Shown here: positions 32,283 to 41,402 of the stretch, one piece after another | How the letters are laid out: every line of letters begins with the position of its first letter | How positions within the stretch are numbered: the stretch's first letter is position 1 | NCBI GenBank assembly: GCA_902749685.1 | Contig: CACVKW010001104.1 | Location: forward strand, 47,589 to 111,588 | Reading direction: 5' to 3' | DNA: 64,000 nucleotides | Source of the DNA: Olavius sp. associated proteobacterium Delta 1 | GTDB lineage: Bacteria; Desulfobacterota; Desulfobacteria; Desulfobacterales; JAFDCJ01 | Program-made: the position numbers and the translations under genes | Notes under the pieces: generated by a model | Told to the model about the DNA's origin: nothing | Databases searched by the model: none | What the model saw: only the letters and a program-made list of their open reading frames with translations

Positions 32283-33824
32283 ATGCAACTTATCAGCGAG
32301 CTGCTGAGCAGTGCTGCAAAAGCTCATCCTAGCAGAGAAGCGATAATTTTTGAAGATTCTAATCTGACGTTCGGCGATTTGAATGATAAGGTAAACAATC
32401 TGGCCAATGGTTTGCAAAAACTCGGCATCCGCAGGGGTGATCGGGTCATGGTGCAGCTGGCAAACGGCCCGGAGATCATCATGGCCCATTATGCCGTCAT
32501 CAAAGCCGGTGCCATTGCAGTTCCCTTGAACGTCATGTACGTTGCCCATGAAATCATCTATATCGGCCGGGATACCGGGGCCAAAGCCATTATTACCGAT
32601 GGCAGATTTTATCTACAGCTGAAGAAAGACTATCCGGAATTACCCGATTTGAAGCATATCATCCTGGCCGACGATGCAGTTGTTGAAGGCTGCCATCGAT
32701 TGCAGGATTTTATTACCGATTCGACCGGCCAACACGATCCCCTGCAAACCGGTTATGATGATATAGTCAGCATCATCTATACCTCCGGCACCACCGGGCG
32801 GCCCAAAGGAGCCACCCAGACCCATCGATCCATCCTCTCTAATGTCTTTTCGCTGTGCAGTTTCAACAAATTGAATCAGGACGATCGGCTGCTGTGCGCC
32901 CTGCCCCTGTTTAACAATTTTGCGCTCAATGTGGTCATGATGTCCGCCTTTTATCTGGGCGCCCCGCTTATCCTGGTTGACAGATTTGAAGCGCAAAAAG
33001 TGCTGGAGCACATCACCGAACACCGGGCCACCTATTTTGCCGGTACACCCACCATGTACGTCTATCTGCTGCAGGCCTATGATCCTGCCGGACATGATGT
33101 AACCGCCCTGCGGGTCGTCAACTCCGGCGGTGCACATTGCCCGGCCACCTTGATCAAAGATATGGAAGAGACATTTAGCGTTATTTTCCTGGACGGTTAC
33201 GGCCAAACCGAAGGATGCGGATTTACGACCCTCAATCCCCTCGTCGGTGTACGCAAACCGGAGTCGGTGGGTCTACCCATCGCCAATGTATGGATCAAAA
33301 TTGTGGACGACGATTTAACTGAGCTAGCGCCGGGTGAGGTTGGTGAAATTGTGGAGAAAGGTGATGTTTTCTCCATACACGGCTACTGGAATCGGCCCGA
33401 AATAAACCGGGAGGTTTATAAAAAAGGCTGGTTCCACAGCGGGGATCTCGGCTACGTCGACAAAGACGGATACCTGTATGTGGTCGACCGCAAGCAGGAT
33501 CTCATCATCACCGGCGGCGCCAATATCTATCCGGTCGAAGTTGAAGAAGTACTCTACACCCATTCAGCGGTGGCTCTGGCGGCAGTGATCGGAGTTCCCG
33601 ACGACATCAAAGGCGAACTGGCCAAAGCCTATATCGTATTAAAAGATGGAATGCGTGCAACTGAAGATGAAATCATCGAGTTTGTGAGGAGCAAAGTTGC
33701 CAAATTCAAAGCCCCTAGAGTGGTAGAGTTTGTAAATTCCCTCCCCCAGGGTCCCACCGGCAAAATTTTAAAGCGGGCGTTGCGGACCAGAATAAAAAAT
33801 ACCAACCCACTTGCCCCGCGGTAG
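32283..33824 (+). CDS. AMP-forming acyl-CoA synthetase (fatty acid-CoA ligase type)
   Basis: This 513-residue ANL-superfamily ligase activates a carboxylic acid to acyl-AMP and then acyl-CoA. The P-loop-like motif is SIIYTSGTTGRPKGATQ, followed by YGQTEGCGFTTLNP, the hinge region WFHSGDLGYVDKDGYLYVVD with RK following, GGANIYPVEVEEVL, and the catalytic lysine in GPTGKILKRALR. Acid specificity cannot be predicted. The start ATG at 32283 follows AGGGCAGGG. A weak hairpin with a run of nine T follows the stop. It may serve fatty-acid or aromatic-acid oxidation; no beta-oxidation genes are adjacent. Confidence 0.9.
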   Translation: MQLISELLSSAAKAHPSREAIIFEDSNLTFGDLNDKVNNLANGLQKLGIRRGDRVMVQLANGPEIIMAHYAVIKAGAIAVPLNVMYVAHEIIYIGRDTGAKAIITDGRFYLQLKKDYPELPDLKHIILADDAVVEGCHRLQDFITDSTGQHDPLQTGYDDIVSIIYTSGTTGRPKGATQTHRSILSNVFSLCSFNKLNQDDRLLCALPLFNNFALNVVMMSAFYLGAPLILVDRFEAQKVLEHITEHRATYFAGTPTMYVYLLQAYDPAGHDVTALRVVNSGGAHCPATLIKDMEETFSVIFLDGYGQTEGCGFTTLNPLVGVRKPESVGLPIANVWIKIVDDDLTELAPGEVGEIVEKGDVFSIHGYWNRPEINREVYKKGWFHSGDLGYVDKDGYLYVVDRKQDLIITGGANIYPVEVEEVLYTHSAVALAAVIGVPDDIKGELAKAYIVLKDGMRATEDEIIEFVRSKVAKFKAPRVVEFVNSLPQGPTGKILKRALRTRIKNTNPLAPR

Positions 33825-33859
33825 TTCCTATGATCTAGTCACAAGATGCCGCCCGACCC

Positions 33860-33896
33860 AAGCAGCGGTGCTGCCTGCTTGCTAAAGTTTTTTTTT
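33860..33896 (+). terminator. Terminator after the acyl-CoA synthetase
   Basis: AAGCAG pairs with CTGCTT over a short loop, followed by GCTAAAG and nine T. It lies about 40 bp after the stop. Confidence 0.55.
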
Positions 33897-34094
33897 AAAG
33901 AGCCGATATTAACCTATAGCATATAGCAGCTGAGCGATTCAGTAAAACGGTTACCAATTTGGTTAAGGTCGGCAGCCTTGCATAGATACATGCAAGCCAT
34001 TTTTTTGAATTCAGAATAAAACAAGAAGTCATTCGAAACGACAGTATTCGCGCAACCAATTGATATAAATCCAATATTATTCGGAGAACGATAC

Positions 34095-35702
34095 ATGTTA
34101 AACGAACTCAAACTCGCTACGAAACTAAGGGGACTCACCGCATTATTGCTTCTGGCGGTAATGATAGTGGCGTTGAATTCGATTTGGTCCATCAATGGTA
34201 TATTATCGGGCAATCAAAAATTCGCTGAGGCCTCTGATCATGATACCTTTATGGTTCAAAAAGAGGTCGATCATTTAAAATGGGTCAATCGGGTTCAGGA
34301 TCTGTTCATCAATAAACTGGATCGGACCGACGTTCAACTGGATTACACCAAATGCGGCCTCGGCAAATTCATTTATGGTGAAAGAAGCAAGGTAATGGCA
34401 GCAAGCGACCCTGAACTGGCCGGCCTGCTGGAAAAAATCAAAAACCACCATATCGATCTGCACCAATCCGCCAGTCTGATAAATAACACGGTCAAGGAAA
34501 CCGGCCATGCCAAAGCCATGGAGGTATTTCAGACGAATACACTTCCGGCGCTTGTTCAAACCCAGGCAACAATGAAGGCTATCGCCGATAAATTGAAAGA
34601 GATTAAAGAATCATCCAAAGCCGAAATGATATCAACCGGAACAAGCTCAAGATGGTCCGCGGTTGTTGTGACTGCGATTGCTTTTTTGGCAGGCGGCTTT
34701 TTGAGTTTTTTTATCATTCGGTCAATCACCAAATCGGTTCAAAGAATTATAGCGGGGTTGAATGAAGGTGCCGATCAGGTGGCTTCAGCCTCCGGCCAGG
34801 TCTCATCTGCCAGCCAATCTCTGGCGGAAGGCTCATCGGAACAGGCCGCTTCCATCGAAGAGACCTCGTCCTCCCTGGAGGAAATGTCCTCGATGACCAA
34901 ACAAAATGCCGACAATGCCAATGAGGCCGATAATCTCATGCAGGACGCCAACCAGGTCGTTGTAAATGCAAGTGGCTCCATGACCCAACTGACGACTTCA
35001 ATGAAAGAGATCTCCAAAGCCAGTGAAGAAACCTCAAAAATCATAAAGACCATCGATGAGATCGCTTTCCAAACCAACCTGCTAGCATTAAATGCTGCCG
35101 TTGAAGCCGCGCGGGCCGGCGAGGCTGGTGCCGGATTTGCCGTGGTGGCGGATGAGGTGAGAAATCTCGCCATGCGTGCGGCGGATGCAGCCAGAAACAC
35201 CGCGGAACTGATTGAAGGCACCGTCAAGCGGGTGATCGATGGATCGAGTCTGGTAGACACGACCAACGGGGCTTTCAGCGAAATGGCCGACAGCGTCGCT
35301 AAGGTAGGTGAACTGGTCAGTGAGATTGCAGCAGCATCCAATGAGCAGGCCCAGGGAATTGATCAGGTGAACACGGCCGTGGCGGAAATGGACAAAGTGG
35401 TCCAACAGAATGCAGCCACAGCCGAGGAATCGGCCTCAGCATCAGAAGAGATGAGTGCCCAGGCTGAGCAAATGAAAGGAATGGTTTACGAGCTGGTGGT
35501 TTTAACCGGTGGCGGCAACCATCGGGCAAAAAATGAACGCTCTGCCGTGCACCAGGGATTTAAGCCGGGAATCGAAAATTCCCATTCCCTGGCAGCGCCG
35601 GCAGCAAGGGCCGGATGCAACGCCACAGCAGTTCACAAGACACAGAAAGCCGGCCCGCAGGATTTAATTCCGTTCGGGGATGATGAATTCGAGGATTTTT
35701 AA
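34095..35702 (+). CDS. Methyl-accepting chemotaxis protein with a CZB-like sensor region
   Basis: This 535-residue chemoreceptor has a transmembrane helix at ~14-34 (LTALLLLAVMIVALNSIWSI) and a second at ~193-212. The intervening periplasmic segment has HLKWVN, KCGLGKF and HHIDLHQS, the His/Cys/HxxxH pattern of the zinc-binding CZB domain, which is normally cytoplasmic. The C-terminal signalling hairpin NLLALNAAVEAARAGEAGAG plus FAVVADEVRNLA is canonical, flanked by methylation helices rich in SSSLEEMSS. The C-terminal tail ends DLIPFGDDEFEDF. It is an orphan receptor; no che genes are in the window. Confidence 0.92.
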   Translation: MLNELKLATKLRGLTALLLLAVMIVALNSIWSINGILSGNQKFAEASDHDTFMVQKEVDHLKWVNRVQDLFINKLDRTDVQLDYTKCGLGKFIYGERSKVMAASDPELAGLLEKIKNHHIDLHQSASLINNTVKETGHAKAMEVFQTNTLPALVQTQATMKAIADKLKEIKESSKAEMISTGTSSRWSAVVVTAIAFLAGGFLSFFIIRSITKSVQRIIAGLNEGADQVASASGQVSSASQSLAEGSSEQAASIEETSSSLEEMSSMTKQNADNANEADNLMQDANQVVVNASGSMTQLTTSMKEISKASEETSKIIKTIDEIAFQTNLLALNAAVEAARAGEAGAGFAVVADEVRNLAMRAADAARNTAELIEGTVKRVIDGSSLVDTTNGAFSEMADSVAKVGELVSEIAAASNEQAQGIDQVNTAVAEMDKVVQQNAATAEESASASEEMSAQAEQMKGMVYELVVLTGGGNHRAKNERSAVHQGFKPGIENSHSLAAPAARAGCNATAVHKTQKAGPQDLIPFGDDEFEDF

Positions 35703-35730
35703 CCGGCTGGTTCGAGCCTGGTACAATAAT

Positions 35731-35764
35731 TGCTCGGTAGCGATGGGTCTTGCCAAGCCGAGCA
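35731..35764. terminator. Hairpin between convergent mcp and acyl-CoA synthetase genes
   Basis: TGCTCGG at 35731-35737 pairs with CCGAGCA at 35758-35764, with a further GG/CC inner pairing. T-rich sequence lies on both sides. It is a plausible shared terminator. Confidence 0.5.
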
Positions 35765-35816
35765 TTATTCTAAAAAACCACTTATACTGGTTGTCATATT
35801 AAAGGCCATGGATTTT

Positions 35817-37457
35817 TTATGTCGCCTTTGCTTTCCTCTGCTTCTCCAGCTTCCTTAACTCCCGGCGCATAATTTTTCCGGTAGCCGTCATGGGCAGCTC
35901 CTTGACGAATTCGACTTCCCGGGGGTATTCGTGCGCGGCCAGCCGTGTCTTTACAAAAGTTTTAATGTCTTCGGCAACATCCGTTCCCGGTGTCACGTCT
36001 GCTTTGGGCACCACGAAGGCTTTGACAATTTCCGTGCGCACCTCGTCCGGGGTGCCGACAACTGCCACCAGGGCCACGGCCGGGTGTTTCATCAGGCAGT
36101 CCTCGATTTCAGCCGGTCCGATGCGGTAGCCGGCACTGGTGATGACATCATCTTTGCGCCCGTTGAACCAGAAATAGCCGTCCACATCTTTTTTTGCCAG
36201 ATCCCCGGTTAACAGCCAGTTTCCGACAAATTTGCTGCGGGTGGCCGCGGGATTTTGCCAGTATTCGAGAAACATGACCGGATCCGGGCGTTTTACAGCT
36301 ATCTCGCCGACCGTTCCATCTTTTACCGGGGCACCCCGGGCATCGATGACGTCAACCACATGACCGGGGATGGCGCGGCCCATGGACCCGGGTCGGATTT
36401 CCATGATATCGGCACAGCAGCCCACGATGAGGTTGCACTCGGTTTGCCCGTAGAATTCGTTGATGGTCAATCCCATGACTTCGCGTCCCCAGTCCAGCAG
36501 TTCTTCGCCCAGGGTTTCACCACCGCTTCCGATGCTGCGCATGCGGTATCGGTGGCGGCTTTGGGGGTTTTTAACCTGGCGCATCAGCTTCAATGCAGTG
36601 GGCGGCATGAAGGCATTGCGAATGCCGTAGGCGGCGATGATGTGAAATGCCTCTTCGGGATCAAATTTTTTGGCCCGATGGGCCAGCACCGGTATGCCGT
36701 GGTGCCAGCTGGGGAACAACACATCGATCAACCCCCCGATCCAGGCCCAATCCGCCGGTGTCCAGAATAAATCATCGTCTCTGGGAAAAAAATTATGGGG
36801 AAATTCAACTCCCGGGAGGTGACCTAACAGCGTACGGTGCGCATGCAAAGCCCCTTTTGGCGGACCGGTGGTACCGGAGGTGTAGATAATGAGGGCCGGA
36901 TCATCCGCTTTGGTATTTGCCGGCTGAAATTCAGGTGATCCCTTATCAAGCGTATCCCAATAGTCAAGCACCCTGTCATCTTTGACAGCGCCGGTCACCA
37001 AAACTGTTTGAAGATGGGGCAGGTTTGGACGGATTTCCCGGATCTTTGGCAAATTGGCGGCATCCGTGACAATCGCCCTGGCCTGGCTGTTGGACAGGCG
37101 ATACGCCAGGGCATCGGTGCCGAACAGGGTAAAGAGCGGAATTGCGATAGCGCCGATTTTGTATGCCGCTATGTGGCTGATGGCTGTTTCCGGGCATTGC
37201 GGCAAGAGGATGCCGATCCGATCACCGGGGCTGATCCCGATGGCTTTAAACCCATTGGCCAGTCGGTTGGAAAGTCGTTTGAGATCCCAGAACGTATACT
37301 TGGCGACTTGCCCTTTTCCATCCAGGTAAATCAAGGCCAGACGATATCGTTGGCGGGCCCACTTATCACAGATATCCACCCCGATATTATAAAATTCGGG
37401 AACTTCCCACTGAAAGGAATTATACACCTCATCATACGTTTGGCCGGATTTTAACAT
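35817..37457 (-). CDS. AMP-forming acyl-CoA synthetase (acetyl/medium-chain type)
   Basis: This is a 546-residue ligase of the acetyl-CoA/medium-chain acyl-CoA synthetase branch. The nucleotide loop is ALIIYTSGTTGPPKGALHAH. Further motifs are NEFYGQTECNLIVG, GNWLLTGDLAKKDVDGYFW, GYRIGPAEIEDCLMKHPAVA, and the catalytic lysine in MTATGKIMRREL. The start is the ATG at 37457 (MLKSGQTYDEVY). It is divergent from a sigma54 activator gene 480 bp away, so that regulator might control it, but no clear -24/-12 promoter was found. It differs from the ligase at 32283 in length and motifs and is not its duplicate. Confidence 0.9.
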   Translation of the reverse strand: MLKSGQTYDEVYNSFQWEVPEFYNIGVDICDKWARQRYRLALIYLDGKGQVAKYTFWDLKRLSNRLANGFKAIGISPGDRIGILLPQCPETAISHIAAYKIGAIAIPLFTLFGTDALAYRLSNSQARAIVTDAANLPKIREIRPNLPHLQTVLVTGAVKDDRVLDYWDTLDKGSPEFQPANTKADDPALIIYTSGTTGPPKGALHAHRTLLGHLPGVEFPHNFFPRDDDLFWTPADWAWIGGLIDVLFPSWHHGIPVLAHRAKKFDPEEAFHIIAAYGIRNAFMPPTALKLMRQVKNPQSRHRYRMRSIGSGGETLGEELLDWGREVMGLTINEFYGQTECNLIVGCCADIMEIRPGSMGRAIPGHVVDVIDARGAPVKDGTVGEIAVKRPDPVMFLEYWQNPAATRSKFVGNWLLTGDLAKKDVDGYFWFNGRKDDVITSAGYRIGPAEIEDCLMKHPAVALVAVVGTPDEVRTEIVKAFVVPKADVTPGTDVAEDIKTFVKTRLAAHEYPREVEFVKELPMTATGKIMRRELRKLEKQRKAKAT

Positions 37458-37938
37458 ATCATTTCCTCATATATGATCTTCAACATATGGATTCGCTTAG
37501 TCTTTTTTATAAAATAGACAGAATGCATTCCTTCGAAACTTGTCCGCCGGAGGAGGATTCGACATTCATTATTCGATATTCGATATTTATCCGCCTCGGG
37601 AGGATTCGCATTTTCAGAGTTTCTTTTTAGATTTGACCGGCTGTTTTTTTGGCCGGCGGCGGCGCTATACCTTGAACCTTAAACCTTCTATCATCCACCC
37701 GTTGATTTATACCACAAAAAATTATCATTTAAAGAAAAATGATTAAAATAGACTCGACAGATTTTATCGGAAGGTGTAAGAGAATTGTGTAGCAAATAAT
37801 CTACATATTAATTGAATACATTTATATCTCCAGATTAGAAGCTAAATCAAAAAGATAAAAACCTATCCCGTTTTGTTTACGATCAACCAGGGTCTAAAAT
37901 TCAGGGACTCGACGGCTGATATGTCGAGGAGGACAGCC
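37458..37938. other. Divergent spacer with dispersed repeat
   Basis: The left part (37488-37612) is a repeat cluster shared on the opposite strand with 46380-46460: TTATAAAA next to GAATGCATTCCTTCGAA, then ATTCGATATTCGATAT. The right part is AT-rich and gene-free. No sigma54 site could be picked by eye. Confidence 0.5.
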
Positions 37939-39342
37939 ATGCTGGAAAAAAATACGCATCTAAAGCGCGAAGCACTGTTAGAGCAGTTGGAAATGTACCG
38001 GCTTATTTTTGACAGCATTTACAACGGCGCCATCGTGACGGACATCAATGGTAAAATTACCCATTTTAATAAACCCTATGGCGAGTTTATCGGGGTAGAC
38101 CCGCAAGCTCAAATCGGAAAGCATTGCACCGAGGCGGTGGAAAACAGCCGGATGCATATTGTGGCTAAAATCGGGATTCCCGAGATAAATCAATCCCACC
38201 GGATCAAGGGCCAAAATATGGTCGTCCAGCGCATTCCGATCCAGAGGGACGGCCGGGTGATTGCGGTGTTCGGACAGGTTATGTTTAAAGATGTCAAAGA
38301 TGTCAGAAAGCTTGCCGCGGAACTGTCCCTGTTGGAGTCGAAAGTTAAGCTGTATGAAGAAGAACTCATCAACCTGCGATCGACCCGTTATACTCTGGAT
38401 AGCATCATCGGAAAAAGCGAATCCATAACATCTTTGAAACAAGAAGCGCTCAGAGCGGCCAACAATCAATACCCGGTATTGATTTCGGGTGAAAGCGGTA
38501 CCGGCAAAGAATTGTTTGCCCAGGCTGTCCATCATGCCAGCGCCCGTAAACTCTACCCGTTTGTGCGAATAAATTGTGCGGCAATTCCGCGTGATCTGCT
38601 GGAGTCGGAACTCTTCGGGTACGAAACAGGCGCATTTACCGGGGCAAAATCCGGCGGCAAACCGGGCAAGTTTGAACTGGCTCACCAGGGCACTGTTTTT
38701 TTGGACGAAATTGGAGACCTGCCGCCGGAGATGCAGCCCAAATTACTGCGGGCCATCGAAGATAATGAATTTGAACGGGTTGGCGGTACCAGGATTATTC
38801 GATCAAAATTTCGAGTCATCGCCGCCACCAACCGGGATCTGGAGAAAATGCTGGCCGACGGCCGATTCCGCAAAGATCTCTTCTATCGCCTTAACGTGAT
38901 TCCCATCAATATCTTGCCCCTGCGGGAACGGAAAACAGATATTATTCCCATTGCCACATACCTGCTCGGACAAATGGCACAGGAAGCGAATATCACGCAA
39001 ATAAACCTCGGCCGGGAGGCGCAAAAAGCGCTCAAAAATTACGAGTGGCAAGGCAATGTGCGCGAAGTGTCCAATGTTCTGGAAAGAACGATGTCGGCCC
39101 TGGAAGGCGACACCATCCACCTGCAGGATCTACCATTTTACCTGCATCGCAGCCGCAAAAGAAAAATCAAAAACAATCGATCTTCCTTAAAAGATGTTCA
39201 GGCAAGAACCGAAAAGGAAGCCATCCGTTATGCCCTGAAAGAAACCGGGAATAATAAGGCCAAAGCGGCAAAAATCCTGGGCATTCACCGGACGCTGCTA
39301 TACAAAAAAATGAAAAAATACGATCTGCCGCTTCATTCTTAG
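37939..39342 (+). CDS. Sigma54-dependent transcriptional activator with PAS domain
   Basis: This 467-residue enhancer-binding protein has a PAS domain (YRLIFDSIYNGAIVTDINGK, residues ~20-120), AAA+ motor and C-terminal Fis-type HTH. Walker A is ISGESGTGKELFAQAV, the sigma54-contacting loop is GAFTGA (in ELFGYETGAFTGAKS), Walker B is GTVFLDEIGDLP, and the arginine-finger region is FRKDLFYRLNV. The HTH is NKAKAAKILGIHRTLLYKKM. The start at 37939 follows GAGGAGGA, better than upstream ATGs. Organisation is like RocR/acetoacetate-type activators. It lies between a divergent acyl-CoA synthetase and the downstream hyuA/HDAC pair; targets are unproven. Confidence 0.93.
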   Translation: MLEKNTHLKREALLEQLEMYRLIFDSIYNGAIVTDINGKITHFNKPYGEFIGVDPQAQIGKHCTEAVENSRMHIVAKIGIPEINQSHRIKGQNMVVQRIPIQRDGRVIAVFGQVMFKDVKDVRKLAAELSLLESKVKLYEEELINLRSTRYTLDSIIGKSESITSLKQEALRAANNQYPVLISGESGTGKELFAQAVHHASARKLYPFVRINCAAIPRDLLESELFGYETGAFTGAKSGGKPGKFELAHQGTVFLDEIGDLPPEMQPKLLRAIEDNEFERVGGTRIIRSKFRVIAATNRDLEKMLADGRFRKDLFYRLNVIPINILPLRERKTDIIPIATYLLGQMAQEANITQINLGREAQKALKNYEWQGNVREVSNVLERTMSALEGDTIHLQDLPFYLHRSRKRKIKNNRSSLKDVQARTEKEAIRYALKETGNNKAKAAKILGIHRTLLYKKMKKYDLPLHS

Positions 39343-39368
39343 CCGCGGTGCAATCTGCTGCTTAGAAA

Positions 39369-39464
39369 TATCTGGATTTTAAAGCAACAATCATCGCTGC
39401 AAGACAAATGGGTCAATTGATTTCGAACTTCTGCGGGGGGTTATTTGCCAACAAAATTCAGATT
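39369..39464 (+). mobile_element. Mobile-promoter-like element, copy 2 (upstream of hyuA)
   Basis: This is a 96-bp copy with divergent ends (TATCTGGATTTT and AAAATTCAGATT). The core CAATCATCGCTGCAAG and TCGAACTT is kept. TTGATT and TTATTT are spaced 18 bp. It lies 62 bp before the hyuA-like start, in the sense direction. Confidence 0.7.
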
Positions 39465-39526
39465 TTGGTTGCAAAAACAGAACGTATCGTTAATATATCT
39501 TAGACTTATTTTATTAGGAATACCCC

Positions 39527-41212
39527 ATGATTATAGGATTAGACGTTGGCGGTACCCACACCGATGTGGTTCTGATCAACCGCGTTGGACTCCAAAAAGA
39601 AATCAAAGTCCCTACCGATCCATCCGATCTGTTTCAGTCCGTGTTGTCCGGTTTGGATGCCATAACAGAGGACATTGATCCATCGGATATTAACCGAATC
39701 GTCCTGAGCACCACCCTGACCACCAATGCGATTGTCCAAAATAAAATTCCGCCGGTGGGAATGATCGTATCGAGCGGTCCCGGCCTCGATCCTGAATGTT
39801 ACCGTACCAACCCCCATTACTTTGCCGTTTCGGGCTCCATGGATCACAGAGGCCGTGAAATAGAGCCCATCTACCCGGATGAAATTAACGAAATCGCCGA
39901 TAGTTTGAAAAAAGAAGGAATCCAACATATCGGTGTTGTGGGCAAATTTTCTATTCGCAACCCCTCCCATGAGTTGTCTATCACTGCCATCCTGGAGAAA
40001 TCTTTTGAAAAAGTCTTCATGGGTCATCGCATTTCCGGTAATTTAAACTTTGGTCGCCGTATTGCGACCACGTATCTAAATGCGGCCGTGTATCCGCTGC
40101 ACAGGGAATTCTATCAAGCCGTGCAAAAATCCTTGGCAGCCAGAGGATTAAATTTGCCGCTGCGCCTGCTTAAAGCAGACGGCGGCAACATGAATTTTGA
40201 GTCTACCATCGATTATCCCGTACAGACGATTCTTTCCGGACCGGCTGCCAGCGTGATGGGTGCCGTGGCATTTGGCCCGGAGGATGAAGATACCCTGGTT
40301 ATGGATATCGGCGGAACGACAACAGATATGGCGGTTCTCATCAACCGGGCCCCGGTGCTGAATCCGCTGGGAATACAACTGGCCGATTACAAAACACTGA
40401 TCCGCTCCCTTGAAACCCTTTCCCTTGGGTTAGGTGGAGACAGTGCGATCAGGGTCAATGGCGGAAAACTTGTCGTCGGCCCCGAAAGACTGGGGCCTGC
40501 CATGGCCTATGGAGGACCGGTACCGACTCCTACGGATGCGCTTTTTGTTCTCGAATATATTCCGGATGGTAGCCGCGAAAAATCGATCGAGGGGCTAACG
40601 CCCCTGGCCAAACAACAAAAGTCTTCGGTTAAGTCTTTGGCCGCTGAAATTCTGGATGTCACATGTAAAAAAATATTATCGGCCGCTCGCCAACTAATCT
40701 ATCGGATAAACCGCAAACCGGTATATACGGTCCATGAACTTCAGGAAGGATATGTCGTCAAACCAACGACGATTCTTGTTCTGGGAGGTCCAGCACCCTA
40801 TTTTGCCAGATACCTTGAAAAGATGTCCGAGTATCAGGTCCGGGTGGTTCCCAGATGGAAAGTCGCCAACGCCATCGGTGCAGCCCTGGCCCGCACCACC
40901 TGCGAAGTCAATTTTTTCGCCGACACTGAAAGCGGGATCGCCGAAGCCCTGGAGGAAAATTTCAGCCGCCGGGTTGACCATTCATTTGATCAGGAAGCTG
41001 CCATTCAGCAGGCACTTGACCTGCTGGAAGCCAAAGCCATCGACCGGGGTGCCAATACCGACTATTTAGAGATGGAAGTCCTTGAAGCGCTGCAGTTTAA
41101 CATGGTGCGCGGATTCAATACCATCGGAAAAAACATCCGGGTCAAAGTACAGATCAAACCGGGATTAATCCACGGGTATGATGAGGTGATCCGAAACTTA
41201 TCCGGGTTGTGA
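39527..41212 (+). CDS. Hydantoinase/oxoprolinase family protein (HyuA-like)
   Basis: This is a 561-residue protein of the hydantoinase A/oxoprolinase family, actin-like ATPases that open cyclic amides or act with a B subunit. The N-terminal GLDVGGTHTDVVLINR and the later VMDIGGTTTDMAVLINR are the two phosphate-binding loops, and LSGPAASVMGAVAF is typical. It is shorter than full HyuA (usually ~680 residues) and has no adjacent HyuB. The start at 39527 follows AGGAAT. The next gene is a histone-deacetylase-like amidohydrolase on the same strand. Both enzyme types cut C-N bonds, so a shared amide substrate is possible. Confidence 0.85.
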   Translation: MIIGLDVGGTHTDVVLINRVGLQKEIKVPTDPSDLFQSVLSGLDAITEDIDPSDINRIVLSTTLTTNAIVQNKIPPVGMIVSSGPGLDPECYRTNPHYFAVSGSMDHRGREIEPIYPDEINEIADSLKKEGIQHIGVVGKFSIRNPSHELSITAILEKSFEKVFMGHRISGNLNFGRRIATTYLNAAVYPLHREFYQAVQKSLAARGLNLPLRLLKADGGNMNFESTIDYPVQTILSGPAASVMGAVAFGPEDEDTLVMDIGGTTTDMAVLINRAPVLNPLGIQLADYKTLIRSLETLSLGLGGDSAIRVNGGKLVVGPERLGPAMAYGGPVPTPTDALFVLEYIPDGSREKSIEGLTPLAKQQKSSVKSLAAEILDVTCKKILSAARQLIYRINRKPVYTVHELQEGYVVKPTTILVLGGPAPYFARYLEKMSEYQVRVVPRWKVANAIGAALARTTCEVNFFADTESGIAEALEENFSRRVDHSFDQEAAIQQALDLLEAKAIDRGANTDYLEMEVLEALQFNMVRGFNTIGKNIRVKVQIKPGLIHGYDEVIRNLSGL

Positions 41213-41402
41213 TAACCTTCGGGGAATGTATAAATTTAAGTTGGAACGAAAGGCAGGCGCAAGGCCCAAGGCGTACGGCTCACGGAAAATAAAGACTTGC
41301 TCAAAATACCAATTTCTTGCGCCTTATGCCTTTCGCCTTGAGCCTCTGGTTAACTCCTCCGGAGATTAATTCAAGCTGTCAATTATTTAAAGGGAACTTA
41401 AC

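Noticed and set aside
37458..37938. Sigma54 -24/-12 promoter near the activator
   Set aside because: I found no GG-N10-GC pattern with convincing flanks by eye. A matrix scan would be needed.
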